A DNA stretch of 64,000 nt from Prostheceraeus crozeri (lineage: Eukaryota > Platyhelminthes > Polycladida > Euryleptidae), in the NCBI GenBank assembly GCA_907163375.1, contig CAJQUW010005533.1, positions 1,699,001-1,763,000 of the forward strand, in the 5' to 3' direction. Below the pieces are notes generated by a model that was given only the letters and a program-made list of their open reading frames with translations, did not search any database and had not been told where the DNA came from. How positions within the stretch are numbered: the stretch's first letter is position 1; every line of letters starts with the position of its first letter. Made by a program: the position numbers and the translations under genes. Positions 36,601 through 41,492 of this stretch are shown here, piece after piece.

Positions 36601-38990
36601 TGATGCTGGAACAGTTACCAGATAACATTCTTCCTGAGCATGTTGTGGTCGTCTGTGACAACGCTCCGTGTCACTCTCGTTTGGAGCAATGCATCGAAAC
36701 GAATCCTGGACTCACTATTTTGAGATTGGGACCATACTCACCGATGCTCAATCCCATTGAGCAAATTTGGTCGAAATTGAAATCCCATGTAAAGCGGAAT
36801 ATGTCGGTGCCCAATGTAAGTGGCGACAATCTTGGAGAACAGCGACTGCAATATGTAGAAACCAGAATAGAAAACGCAATCCGCAGCATAACTGGTCAGG
36901 ACTGTGCCCGCTGCTGTCAACACAGTCAGACTTTCTTTGCTGCTGCGCAAGCCATGGTAGACATGGATGTTGGGCATTAGTAAAATGACAGAACTTTTTT
37001 TATTGAAATGTGGGCGTTAACCAAAGCGGTTGAAGCGATCCTATGTGTTTAGTTACTGAGAATATAGTGTTTTTTGATAGTTTTTAAATGTTAAAAATTC
37101 TTCTGAAATAGATTTTAAATTTTCTGAATTTCGCTTTAAATATTCTGAATATGACTTCAAAATTTCTGAATTTAATTTCAAATTTTCTGAATTTCATTTT
37201 AATGCTTCTGAAATTGATTTTAACATTTCTGAATTTGACTTTAAAATTTCTGAATTTCATTTTAAAACTTCTGAACTTGAGATTAAAAAGGTGTAGTCAA
37301 AGGAATGGCAACTGCATTTGAATTCAGAGAAATGTTCAATTATCTCATTCGGACATCGTAATCCTGGCTCTCACAATCTAGTGGTCTGAGTGCGTGAAAG
37401 ACCTTGAAATCCACATATCGAAGGATCTCAAATTCTCACTGCACACCATCCTTTGCGTCAAGAAGGCCAATAATGTTCTTTCTGCCATCCTACTGACTTT
37501 CATGTCAAGAGATTCTAAAGTGCTTATGAAGCTTTACACCTACCTAGTTCGCCCACACCTGGAATATGCCGTCCCAGTTTGAAATCCATCCTTATCCAAA
37601 GACTTTGTTCTGATCGAACGTGTGCAACGGCGCTTAACTCGGAATATTCATGGCTCAACTTCCATTCCATACAAAGAACGACTAAGACATCTTAATCTAC
37701 CATTCCTCCAATACAATGTCGTCGACGTGTAATGGACCTCGCGGAAGGGATTTCTCTCAGATTCATGGGTCATGTTTACAAAGCATGCACAATTGTACAA
37801 TGTACATGTATAAGAAACGCACTGCTTCGGAGACATGGCCCATAAAAGCAGAAGTTCTCAGACGCCTCACCAAGAATGAGTACTCGATTTGCGATCTACG
37901 AAGGATGCTTGGCCTGAATAATCTGGACGCCGAGCTGCTGCGAAATCGAGTAAGGTGGCTTGGTTACCTCCGAAGAATGCCCAGCTGCAAATGACCGAGG
38001 TAGATAATTGGATGCTTATTGGAAAAAAGTGGATGCACAATTTCAGGAAGGTCATAATGTTTTTACAGCTCGACCATCGACATGCACAATACCGGACAGC
38101 GTGCAAGGGGTACACTTAAGAAAGCGAGAATCGACGAAGCCCAAATGTCGCACCCTCAAACCTGTGGCTCAACCGACAATAAACGAGATTTTTCTCATTT
38201 CTAAATGCGTCACCTTGTGACGAAGCAGCCAATCTACTAAACATTGTTTTATTTAATTTAGTTCATCATTAACTACAATGTTTCTTCAATTCCGTCCTTG
38301 CATTCACCTACTGCATACCATTGATAAAGACAGCCGAAATATCAGGCGCACAATAATTGCTACATTTTCCTGCGAAAGCGTGAGACATTCTGAATTTGGC
38401 TTTGTGCAAATTTGGATGGAATTTTTTTTGTTTTTTCATACAACTTGTTATGACATGAAAGCTGCTTTGTGATCAGTAGCCAGGCATGTCTTATTCCGTC
38501 ATTTATCTGCTTGCGGAGAGGAATTCTGCAAAAAATGAGGCCTTATGGAAATAAGGAACAGGCACTAATTTCGACTAATATTGTCAATAGAAATAAATAA
38601 TTATAGACATCCAGATGTTTTATCTATGATGGAAATCACTTAGTTTGAATGAAATTGACGCACCTTCGTAATATTTGAAAATATTTTTTAGCTGGGAGAT
38701 CTTTTATCAAAGTCGCACAAGAAGTTGTGCCTGTCGGTTATTGTCAATCAATTCCACATTATGTCAAACAATTATATTTTTCAACACTATTTTTAGCACA
38801 GTGCTAAAGACTGGAGGAATTACTGTAATAGAGATTTAACTTTGAAATTGTACAAGTCCTGTATGTGTGAATGATTTTGTGAGTCACGAAAGCTTTCTTA
38901 TTTCAGAATTCATCAACAGCTTCTTCTAATGGAAATCCTCTCGGGAAAATGAACATTGGTAATTTCCTGTTTTCGCTGTATCAGAAATGA
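605..38990 (+). CDS. NPAT: NPAT-like histone-gene coactivator, 11 exons, 2,345 aa
   Basis: Exons: 605-662, 1867-2037, 3646-4030, 5542-5626, 5689-5823, 11091-16185, 22332-22409, 22475-22539, 23396-23746, 32217-32747, 38907-38990. All junctions are AG/GT, and the phases match at every join, giving 7,038 nt with no internal stop. Residues 1-75 contain [13 protein letters not shown], followed by a stretch with GKNFST; this matches my memory of vertebrate NPAT (LPSDVARLVLGYL ... GKNLTT), the LisH-type amino terminus. NPAT is a nuclear protein of the histone locus body that activates replication-dependent histone genes at S phase. Human NPAT is about 1,430 aa, so this one is over 900 residues longer, mostly through exon 6. 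Basic clusters look like nuclear localisation signals. The identification rests on the amino terminus, the architecture and a short carboxy-terminal resemblance; the centre is too low in complexity to assign. Confidence 0.8.
663..1866 (+). other. intron 1 with a hAT-like terminus near 1015
   Basis: The intron runs from GTGAGT at 663 to TTGCAG at 1866. At about 1015-1065 it contains CAGGGTTGCCAGACGTCC followed by a TCCGGA-containing inverted segment. This resembles a hAT-type terminal inverted repeat; a similar GGGGTTGCCAGTCGTCC occurs at about 33254. No partner end is visible nearby. The open frames between 900 and 1524 have no recognisable content. Confidence 0.45.
1867..2037 (+). CDS. NPAT: NPAT-like exon 2 (rest of LisH region)
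   Basis: Begins after TTGCAG and completes the Gly codon (G+GT), giving [20 protein letters not shown] and onward. The segment [18 protein letters not shown] parallels the KEYAEHC...FGKNLTTIL stretch of human NPAT as I remember it. It ends at GTAAGT (2038) with one base left over, which pairs with TG at the start of exon 3 to make Leu. The phase agreement and the continued LisH similarity make the junction secure. Confidence 0.8.
2038..3645 (+). other. intron 2, no recognised content
   Basis: AT-rich intronic sequence between GTAAGT and a pyrimidine-rich ATTTTTTTATCAG acceptor. I found no open frame, repeat or mobile-element signature that I can name. Confidence 0.5.
3646..4030 (+). CDS. NPAT: NPAT-like exon 3
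   Basis: Encodes [20 protein letters not shown] and onward, then a Ser/Thr/Lys-rich segment ending in KLRK. The [16 protein letters not shown] helix lies where human NPAT has its SLWKKLDHTLSQIR helix after the LisH domain. The exon ends at GTAAGT (4031) with two bases that combine with the first G of exon 4 to make Lys. Covers residues 77 to about 205. Confidence 0.75.
4031..5541 (+). other. intron 3, possible degenerate coding relic at 4800-5190
   Basis: The intron ends with ATTCTCCACAG. A GC-richer patch at about 4800-5190 differs in composition from the flanks and has short open stretches such as [20 protein letters not shown] at about 4880. This suggests a decayed insertion, but I cannot name a family with confidence. 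Confidence 0.35.
5542..5626 (+). CDS. NPAT: NPAT-like exon 4
   Basis: Short basic-then-acidic exon encoding (K)[19 protein letters not shown] and then MSNEAVEVE. The RSPRRLNK start is a candidate nuclear localisation signal. It ends in phase 0 at GTAAGT (5627). Covers residues 205-233. Confidence 0.7.
5689..5823 (+). CDS. NPAT: NPAT-like exon 5
   Basis: Encodes 45 residues beginning [20 protein letters not shown] and ending [11 protein letters not shown]. It follows intron 4, which is only 62 nt, and has a TTCTTTCAG acceptor. Both ends are phase 0, so skipping this exon would keep the frame. The helical, Leu-containing sequence continues directly into [16 protein letters not shown] of exon 6, which suggests one folded segment split by the 5.3-kb intron 5. 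Confidence 0.7.
5824..6397 (+). other. start of intron 5, no recognised content
   Basis: AT-rich intronic DNA after the GTAATA donor, up to the hAT-like element at 6398. Nothing recognisable. Confidence 0.45.
7240..7442 (-). repeat. tRNA-derived SINE copy A
   Basis: The reverse complement begins near 7442 with GGTTTCCGTCGGACTGTGG, passes AAGGTCGAGCCCCG (tRNA B-box-like) and GAAGGGCATCCGGACTAAAA, and ends with GCGACGTTAGACCATC near 7249. It aligns over its length with the copy at 58220-58401. It is an insertion inside the hAT-like relic and so younger than that element. Confidence 0.75.
7493..7740. repeat. 124-bp tandem duplication, two copies
   Basis: The 124-bp segment 7493-7616 is repeated immediately at 7617-7740. 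I see a single difference by eye (TCTGCCCACC versus TCTGCGCACC). Such near-identity points to a recent duplication inside the older hAT-like relic. Confidence 0.9.
7888..8609 (+). other. possible decayed coding insert
   Basis: GC-richer than its surroundings. Short open stretches read like protein: [14 protein letters not shown] near 8012 (zinc-finger-like Cys spacing) and [18 protein letters not shown] near 8405-8460. The frames are broken and I recognise no family; it may be part of the LINE that follows. Confidence 0.3.
8610..9482 (+). mobile_element. RTE-like LINE fragment (3' part of reverse transcriptase ORF)
   Basis: Broken reading frames contain [20 protein letters not shown] (the F/YADD catalytic box region), [20 protein letters not shown] and, from 9089 to 9481 in one open frame, the typical LINE carboxy terminus with [18 protein letters not shown] and RPLIRWDD. 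The style is that of RTE-type elements widespread in animals. The frame carries several in-frame stops (for example after SGKTQ at about 8844), so the copy is dead. No endonuclease domain is visible: it is 5'-truncated. Confidence 0.75.
9483..10249. other. intron 5 interior, no recognised content
   Basis: Mostly unremarkable AT-rich sequence. A short direct repeat (GGCCATCTTATATT at about 9803 and 9819) is the only pattern seen. Confidence 0.4.
10250..10865 (-). mobile_element. LINE fragment, reverse-transcriptase carboxy terminus
   Basis: On the minus strand, an open frame at 10765-10256 includes [57 protein letters not shown] and GRPLRKWI. This is the segment downstream of the RT domain in common non-LTR retrotransposons. 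Upstream on the same strand, [15 protein letters not shown] continues the similarity to about 10865. It belongs to a different family from the fragment at 8.6-9.5 kb and is truncated on its 5' side. Confidence 0.75.
11091..16185 (+). CDS. NPAT: NPAT-like exon 6, giant 5,095-nt exon
   Basis: Acceptor CTATTTTTCAG, donor GTAAGT at 16186. It encodes residues 279 to 1976 without a stop. Order of content: [15 protein letters not shown]; a His/Gln-rich first third (for example [11 protein letters not shown]); a possible SUMO-interacting motif LIIDLGADL (about 12465); a basic AT-hook-like region [15 protein letters not shown] followed by SPKRRRRS (about 12582-12660); an [18 protein letters not shown] repeat (about 13160-13230); a 15-residue tandem repeat (14100-14324); then a Lys/Glu-rich tail with several psi-K-x-E sites. 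It looks largely disordered. A coding exon of this size is exceptional among the other exons, which are 58-531 nt. It ends with one base over, matched by exon 7. Confidence 0.8.
14100..14324 (+). repeat. in-frame 45-bp coding minisatellite, five units
   Basis: Five consecutive 15-residue units: [60 protein letters not shown] and a diverged [15 protein letters not shown]. Because the unit is 45 nt, gain or loss of copies keeps the frame. Units 1-2 and units 3-4 are most alike in pairs, suggesting stepwise duplication. Confidence 0.9.
16186..16900 (+). other. start of intron 6, no recognised content
   Basis: AT-rich intronic DNA between the exon 6 donor and the Penelope-like element. The stretch at about 16860-17000 may be the 5' flank of that element. 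Confidence 0.4.
16900..18650 (+). mobile_element. Penelope-like element, reverse transcriptase region
   Basis: The coding similarity runs from about 17007 to 18647. In order: a Lys/Asn-rich amino-terminal region; [20 protein letters not shown] and [12 protein letters not shown] (finger motifs); [16 protein letters not shown] (motif A); [20 protein letters not shown] (motif B); SRYIDDLCI (catalytic YIDD, motif C); YLDIKMQI (motif D/E); and a short thumb region ending CPNFI. This is the Penelope-like retroelement RT, distinct from LINE and LTR types. It appears nearly whole in its RT part and is interrupted about once. I see no GIY-YIG endonuclease attached within this copy. It lies in sense orientation in NPAT intron 6. 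Confidence 0.8.
18651..19375. other. flank of the Penelope-like element, unassigned
   Basis: Contains GGGGCCGAAACGTG at about 18797, pairing with GGGCCCC at about 18759. This may be a structured 3' region of the element. The open frame on the minus strand (19147-18701) has no recognisable domain and is probably chance. Confidence 0.3.
19376..19595 (-). mobile_element. retroelement carboxy-terminal relic
   Basis: The minus strand reads [20 protein letters not shown], a Glu/Asp-rich break, then [20 protein letters not shown]. This resembles the RPD...(I/V)ID...KY tail found after the reverse transcriptase in several retroelement families. It is short and broken, so the family is not assigned. 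Confidence 0.4.
19620..20338. other. unassigned GC-richer insert
   Basis: Composition changes relative to the flanks. Minus-strand open stretches (for example [20 protein letters not shown] at about 20100) do not match a family I know. It is probably a decayed repeat; its right edge abuts the hAT element's target duplication. Confidence 0.3.
20347..21930. mobile_element. hAT-type transposon with perfect 8-bp target duplication
   Basis: Terminal inverted repeats CAGTGTCCGGATTC (20347) and GAATCCGGACACTG (ending 21930) match perfectly over 14 bp. They are flanked by identical 8-bp target duplications GCAGAGAT at 20339-20346 and 21931-21938, the hAT hallmark. Both ends carry subterminal ATGCACGAAAA motifs in several copies. 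At 1,584 bp with no recognisable transposase it is non-autonomous. Its centre (20885-21282) carries a coiled-coil coding segment that looks captured. The intact target duplication indicates a fairly young insertion. Confidence 0.88.
20885..21282 (+). pseudogene. coiled-coil gene fragment inside the hAT element
   Basis: Two overlapping open frames read as one protein if the run of eight A at 21053-21060 shifts the frame. The first has [20 protein letters not shown] and [19 protein letters not shown]. The second has [38 protein letters not shown] and [19 protein letters not shown], then a stop at 21280-21282. The heptad-like pattern indicates a coiled coil. It is not a transposase motif, so I infer a host-gene segment picked up by the transposon. 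I cannot name the donor gene. Confidence 0.5.
21939..22331 (+). other. end of intron 6, no recognised content
   Basis: Unremarkable AT-rich sequence leading to the TTTAATTTCAG acceptor at 22331. Confidence 0.45.
22332..22409 (+). CDS. NPAT: NPAT-like exon 7
   Basis: Encodes (D)[19 protein letters not shown] and then LTAVET, an acidic, probably helical segment. The leftover G of exon 6 plus AC gives Asp. The donor is GTAACT at 22410, leaving one base that joins AA of exon 8 to make Glu. Confidence comes from phase agreement on both sides. Confidence 0.65.
22475..22539 (+). CDS. NPAT: NPAT-like exon 8
   Basis: Encodes (E)[20 protein letters not shown] and Q, ending in phase 0 at GTAAAC (22540). 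The acceptor is TCCATTTCAG. Intron 7 (22410-22474) is only 65 nt. Confidence 0.65.
22540..23395 (+). other. intron 8, no recognised content
   Basis: AT-rich at both ends with a GC-richer patch at about 22800-23100 that may be a decayed insertion. I cannot assign it. Confidence 0.4.
23396..23746 (+). CDS. NPAT: NPAT-like exon 9
   Basis: 117 codons, phase 0 at both ends, acceptor TTTGACAG, donor GTAAAG. It begins [20 protein letters not shown], contains [20 protein letters not shown] and the stretch [15 protein letters not shown], and ends [15 protein letters not shown] and SPRS are possible proline-directed phosphorylation sites, in keeping with NPAT being a cyclin E-CDK2 substrate in vertebrates; the link is inference. 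Confidence 0.7.
23747..23943 (+). other. start of intron 9
   Basis: Short AT-rich stretch before the first LINE fragment; no recognised content. Intron 9 as a whole runs from 23747 to 32216 and is the second longest NPAT-like intron after none other than the polymerase introns in scale. Confidence 0.35.
23944..24440 (-). mobile_element. LINE fragment, reverse-transcriptase carboxy terminus
   Basis: The minus strand reads [36 protein letters not shown], then the open stretch 24233-23949 with [40 protein letters not shown] and RDQWKPAIK. This is the classic tail of a non-LTR retrotransposon ORF2. An in-frame stop follows MLRYMMRT, so it is dead as well as 5'-truncated. It belongs to a third LINE tail type in this window. 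Confidence 0.75.
24832..28735 (-). mobile_element. near-full-length LINE (endonuclease plus reverse transcriptase)
   Basis: Read on the minus strand. A 5' GC-rich leader runs from about 28735 to 27860. The endonuclease domain (27859 to about 27170) has [38 protein letters not shown] and, in the shifted frame, [12 protein letters not shown]. The reverse transcriptase follows: [57 protein letters not shown] and MYADDTTLF. The carboxy terminus ends [13 protein letters not shown] at 24967. The 3' end has an A-rich tail at about 24832-24843. Two frameshifts interrupt it: one near 27200 (T-run) and one near 25550 (repeated CCTT). No RNase H domain. The layout suggests the Jockey/CR1 group. Confidence 0.85.
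28736..30960 (+). other. intron 9 interior, no recognised content
   Basis: Composition drops sharply to AT-rich at about 28735, which marks the LINE's 5' border. I see no coding or transposon signature. A partial internal similarity exists between segments starting GTGATAAAGTGAAATAATCG (about 29418) and GAGAGAATAAAGTAGTTGAG (about 29614), both followed by a GACGTTTTCTTT..CCAAT motif, suggesting an old local duplication. Confidence 0.4.
30975..31500 (-). repeat. dispersed repeat R1, copy 1
   Basis: The reverse complement of this segment aligns along its length with 49800-50400. Shared blocks include GATCGGAAGG, TTCTTCGAATCTGAAGGAAT, GACGCACGAC and CAGAATTAGACAACTTGCTC. There is no coding potential I recognise and no clear terminal repeats. 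The family is unassigned. Confidence 0.7.
31501..32216 (+). other. end of intron 9, no recognised content
   Basis: AT-rich intronic DNA ending at TAATATTTTTAG (32216). Nothing recognisable. Confidence 0.4.
32217..32747 (+). CDS. NPAT: NPAT-like exon 10, SUMO-site-rich
   Basis: 177 codons, phase 0 at both ends. It starts [16 protein letters not shown], then an acidic Ser-rich region ([18 protein letters not shown]), then a Lys/Glu region with six psi-K-x-E SUMO consensus sites: MKIE, MKTE, FKVE, MKQE, VKEE and VKKE. It ends [16 protein letters not shown] before GTAAAC. The sequence is probably disordered. The frame remains open into the intron until the stop at 32964, so read-through would be possible, but the good donor at 32748 and the downstream exon argue for splicing. 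Confidence 0.75.
32748..33890 (+). other. start of intron 10, hAT-like end near 33254
   Basis: Mostly unassigned. GGGGTTGCCAGTCGTCC at about 33254 resembles the hAT-type end seen at about 1015 in intron 1. No partner terminus is visible. Confidence 0.35.
34904..35050 (+). repeat. left terminal array, seven 21-bp units
   Basis: Seven contiguous 21-bp units, each with the near-palindrome TTCAGAA at the same place, followed by an A/T-rich half (for example ATTTTAAAGTC). The last unit is a hybrid: its first half matches unit 7 and its second half matches unit 9 of the right array, so two units were lost by recombination between units. Confidence 0.92.
35160..36210 (-). CDS. DDE transposase, one frameshift
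   Basis: Minus strand. The first segment (36210-35941) begins [20 protein letters not shown] and contains a helix-turn-helix-like region [20 protein letters not shown]. After a frameshift near 35945-35955 the frame continues as [20 protein letters not shown] to the stop at 35160. Catalytic residues: first Asp in [12 protein letters not shown], second Asp in [14 protein letters not shown], Glu in [12 protein letters not shown] count 33 residues between the second Asp and the Glu, one fewer than classical Tc1 (34). The frameshift lies between the DNA-binding and catalytic parts, so this copy should not make a full enzyme. Total about 350 residues, usual for the superfamily. Confidence 0.85.
36469..36573 (+). 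repeat. 105-bp internal copy of the transposon end
   Basis: Matches 36916-37020 over its whole length in direct orientation, and the left arm in inverted orientation. It runs from GTCAACACAGTCAGAC to GTGGGCGTTAA. It is followed by TTTGTTAAT and then the start of the right arm. This is the footprint of a template switch during the rearrangement. Confidence 0.9.
36600..36980 (+). pseudogene. inverted partial copy of the transposase carboxy terminus
   Basis: Encodes the last 126 residues of the transposase on the opposite strand (from [13 protein letters not shown] to AMVDMDVGH), including the second catalytic Asp and the Glu but not the first Asp. It differs from the minus-strand copy by one residue (SKLK versus SKLR). 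It is part of the right arm and cannot be functional alone. Confidence 0.9.
37090..37278 (-). repeat. right terminal array, nine 21-bp units
   Basis: The inverted counterpart of the left array, with nine 21-bp units, every one holding TTCAGAA (TTCTGAA on the plus strand). Units 1-4 are identical to the left array; units 5 and 6 differ by single bases. Confidence 0.92.
37790..38215 (+). mobile_element. LINE fragment, carboxy-terminal tail
   Basis: [39 protein letters not shown] and following broken text match the GSETW...LRWxGHxxR tail of LINE ORF2 proteins. It is a separate element from the interrupted LINE just upstream, because it repeats the same protein region in another family style. 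Confidence 0.6.
38216..38906 (+). other. end of intron 10, no recognised content
   Basis: AT-rich DNA ending with CTTATTTCAG at 38906. Nothing identified. Confidence 0.4.
38907..38990 (+). CDS. NPAT: NPAT-like terminal exon
   Basis: Encodes [20 protein letters not shown], then LFSLYQK and TGA at 38988-38990. It enters in phase 0, as exon 10 demands. The final [12 protein letters not shown] resembles the conserved end of vertebrate NPAT (…DKFLxSLHYD…, from memory). A GTAATT at 38959 could act as a donor, but no downstream exon in phase is evident, so I take this as the last exon. Confidence 0.6.
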   Translation, partial: NSSTASSNGNPLGKMNIGNFLFSLYQK

Positions 38991-39655
38991 TCTGTTGCTA
39001 CAGTGGCTGCGCAAGAAACATAAAAACATTCGGCCACTGGAAAGTGGAATATGTGGAGAATTCCTGAAGATGGACAATGAATTACAAGGAAGAAATGAAA
39101 TACAGAAATATCACGGGGTCGATTGAGCAGTATTTCATCCGGTGCCTACATTCCTGCATTTAAAGTGTCAGTGTACAGTTGTACAGTGAACATTTTTATT
39201 TTTGATTTCAACCTTTTGAAATTGTTCATACAGTCAGGTTTTGTATAAAATTCGTAACAACACGATACTGTTTTCATTTTTCATGTATTTCTGTTTGGCA
39301 GCTTCATAATGTCATCACAGTGATTGGGTGACTGATGGGACATAAATCCTATTTAATCGGAGGGAGATTGATTAAAGCTTCAACAACACTGTCTGAGTGA
39401 AATAATCTAAGACATTCTAAAGTTATATCTTCAACCTTTAAGCAGAAGAGTTTTGTTCATAAATTAGGTGGACTCGAAATTAATTTACTATTTCTCGCGA
39501 GATTTCGGACACTATCCTTGATCACGCGAATAAAAAACTGACCACAAAGTGCAATATCTGTTAATCTTGTTTTCCTGACTCGCATCTCAGAAAATGCATC
39601 ATGAGAGCAAACCAGCAGTCTTATTTTAACATCAAACATTTTAATTTAGACTTAA
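38991..39655 (+). other. NPAT-like 3' flank with candidate poly(A) signals
   Basis: ATTAAA at 39371-39376 and AATAAA at 39529-39534 are the first plausible polyadenylation signals after the stop. No other content is recognised. Confidence 0.35.
39529..39534 (+). terminator. candidate AATAAA poly(A) signal
   Basis: First exact AATAAA downstream of the NPAT-like stop codon at 38990, giving a 3' UTR of about 0.55 kb. In AT-rich DNA such a hexamer is expected often by chance. Confidence 0.3.
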
Positions 39656-39659
39656 GGTA

Positions 39660-40060
39660 TTTTGACAGATTTAACCCCCACCACAGCTAAGGGCCAAAAG
39701 GGAAGTTAGATTGGTAACTCATTGGAAAATTAGATTATTTTAAATGAGCAAGGGAAGCAAACATATCATCTAAAATGATATGTCCGTCAGTCCATCACAC
39801 TCCTCTTGAAGGTATTGAGATTGCACCTGTCAGGGAAAATGGTCTGAAGATGTTGTTTCCAAAGTTGTGTTATGTGTGCAAAGAAAGGAGTTCAAACGGT
39901 TCACTGGACGTGTGTCTTCTAGGCTCACTTGATAGCATGTTAGTGTGTCAGCTCAGAGTGTGTTTCTGACGAATACCTTTTGGGCGCATTTCAATTCTGC
40001 TTTTTCTACCGAATTACAGAAAGATAAATTAAGCAAAGCAAGCAAGAATCCTCCGAATTA
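39660..40060 (-). mobile_element. decayed 3' end of the 24.8-28.7 kb LINE family
   Basis: The plus-strand sequence aligns with the 3' end of the LINE at 24850-25260. Shared text includes CACAGCTA, CTCTTGAAGGTAT, TCAGGGAAA.TGGTCTG and TTCTACCGAA. Same orientation (minus), heavily diverged, only the last few hundred bases kept: a typical 5'-truncated old copy. Confidence 0.7.
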
Positions 40061-41490
40061 GCATTTGAAATTTCAGATAAATATATATACGGCCGATTAA
40101 CGCTTGCTGCTTTTTTTAGTTGGCTTGAGGCTCCCTACTGGTCTATCTGATTATTTAGATAGTTTTTTTGTCACGCTTAATTATCATAATTTTCCTGTTA
40201 AAGAGCAGGGCTCTGCACTTTGTATTCGCTATTATATTACTACAAACAAAGACATAAATTCTGAATTTTTGGTTTTCTTAAGTAGCAACCCTGAATATGC
40301 CTGTACTAAGAAGCTGCATTTCGCTGATTCAATCTAAGAAAAAAATTAGCATGCACGATCTTATCAGAGTTTTGTTACTACTCAGAATTACACATTATAA
40401 GTTCGGATACTCAATCCTATTTACACAGATATCGGTAGGTTATGCATAGAATGCGTCATGTCAGGGTTATATTGGAAACTCTAAACTTAATTAATCAAGA
40501 CATAACCCATGTTTATGAGCAAGTCAGCGCAAATATGTATCTGAGAAGTAGGCCTACATCCAAGCATGCTAAATGAAATGCTACCATTATATGACACGTC
40601 CTGTACATGCATTGATATTAGGTACCCTTCGAAGATTCGATTCGAATTTCTAATTCTAAAAACATAATCAGTTTGGTTCGGCAGTACAAAAATAATTCCA
40701 CATCCTTTTCTTTTGATTTATTGCCTCTTCCAGTTCGGCACGACTTAATAAAAGCGTGACAGAAGGCCTGAATAATAATCTTTTGGTGCTAGAATTTTAC
40801 TGCAAGTGGTTGACAACACGCCTTGGGTGTGGAGGTGCGGTCACACATAGAGTTAGAGAGCACCAGTGTGCTTCGGGTGTTGAGCTTCAAGAAATGGCAT
40901 ATTTTATATACTGATCGTCTTCTTTGGGAAGTGACTAAGGAAATCCTTAAAAACTAGGGGAAATTGTATCCTTGAGAAAATCTAAACTTAATTACTGAAT
41001 AGTAAAATTGAAATGAATCTGCTGACATTTAGTTATTGAAAAATGTTGCTTCCCCGTGCTCAAGATTTAAATAAAGGTCCAATTGAGGAAAGTTGCATTG
41101 AAAGATCCAGACTTAAGTAAAAGAGGGGAAGTGGACGTTGAATCAAGATCCGCTACCTGACTAATTATGTAGATATCATTAGAAACAAGTTGAGCTATAA
41201 ATCGCAGAAGTATCTCAGAAAAACATGTGCATTCAAACTTGACCGCTTGTTTTTCATGAGCGCCAAAGTGTCACTGCATCTTTAACCCCATAGACATGAG
41301 CTTTTTCACCCCCTGAAACCTGAAAGGGGTTCAGTGGACCCCCTTTTACAAATTCTCAATTTGCGGGCTTGTATCGATATCTAAACATCGGGAAAGTTTA
41401 TTTTTAGTAGAACAATAATATTTACGTGTAGCAGATCGATGCCACTAATCCTTTGAGTGTCAGCTTTCAGTAAGTTTGCGAGTATATGGT
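40061..41490. other. intergenic, no recognised content
   Basis: AT-rich DNA between LINE and hAT relics. An open stretch at 40104-40337 has no recognisable motif. Nothing else stands out. Confidence 0.4.
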
Positions 41491-41492
41491 GC

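Larger units (their letters stand above)
34889..37293 (-). mobile_element. fold-back DDE transposon (IS630/Tc1-mariner type)
   Basis: Both ends start CACCTTTTTAATCTCAAG, with the TA target duplicated at 34887-34888 and 37294-37295. The left arm, 34889-35557 (669 bp), and the right arm, 36583-37293 (711 bp), are inverted copies. By eye they differ by one substitution in the coding part, a few in the terminal arrays, and exactly 42 bp of array. The minus strand holds the only complete transposase gene (36210-35160). Between the gene's 5' leader and the right arm lies a third, 105-bp copy of the same end (36469-36573, identical to 36916-37020), joined through 9 nt of filler. So the original 5' end seems to have been replaced by an inverted copy of the 3' end. 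Confidence 0.88.
33895..37735 (+). mobile_element. LINE relic interrupted by a DDE transposon
   Basis: The first part, 33895-34886, reads as reverse transcriptase: [72 protein letters not shown] and [10 protein letters not shown] (YGDD in place of YADD). The second part, 37296-37735, continues with [47 protein letters not shown] and [12 protein letters not shown]. The DDE element at 34889-37293 separates the two halves at a TA dinucleotide. The LINE has stops and frameshifts and lacks an endonuclease domain. It differs from the LINE at 24.8-28.7 kb. Confidence 0.8.

Noticed and set aside
40104-40337. Open frame of 77 codons beginning LLFLVGLRLPTGLSDY
   Set aside because: No motif, no neighbours in frame and ordinary intergenic composition; probably chance.
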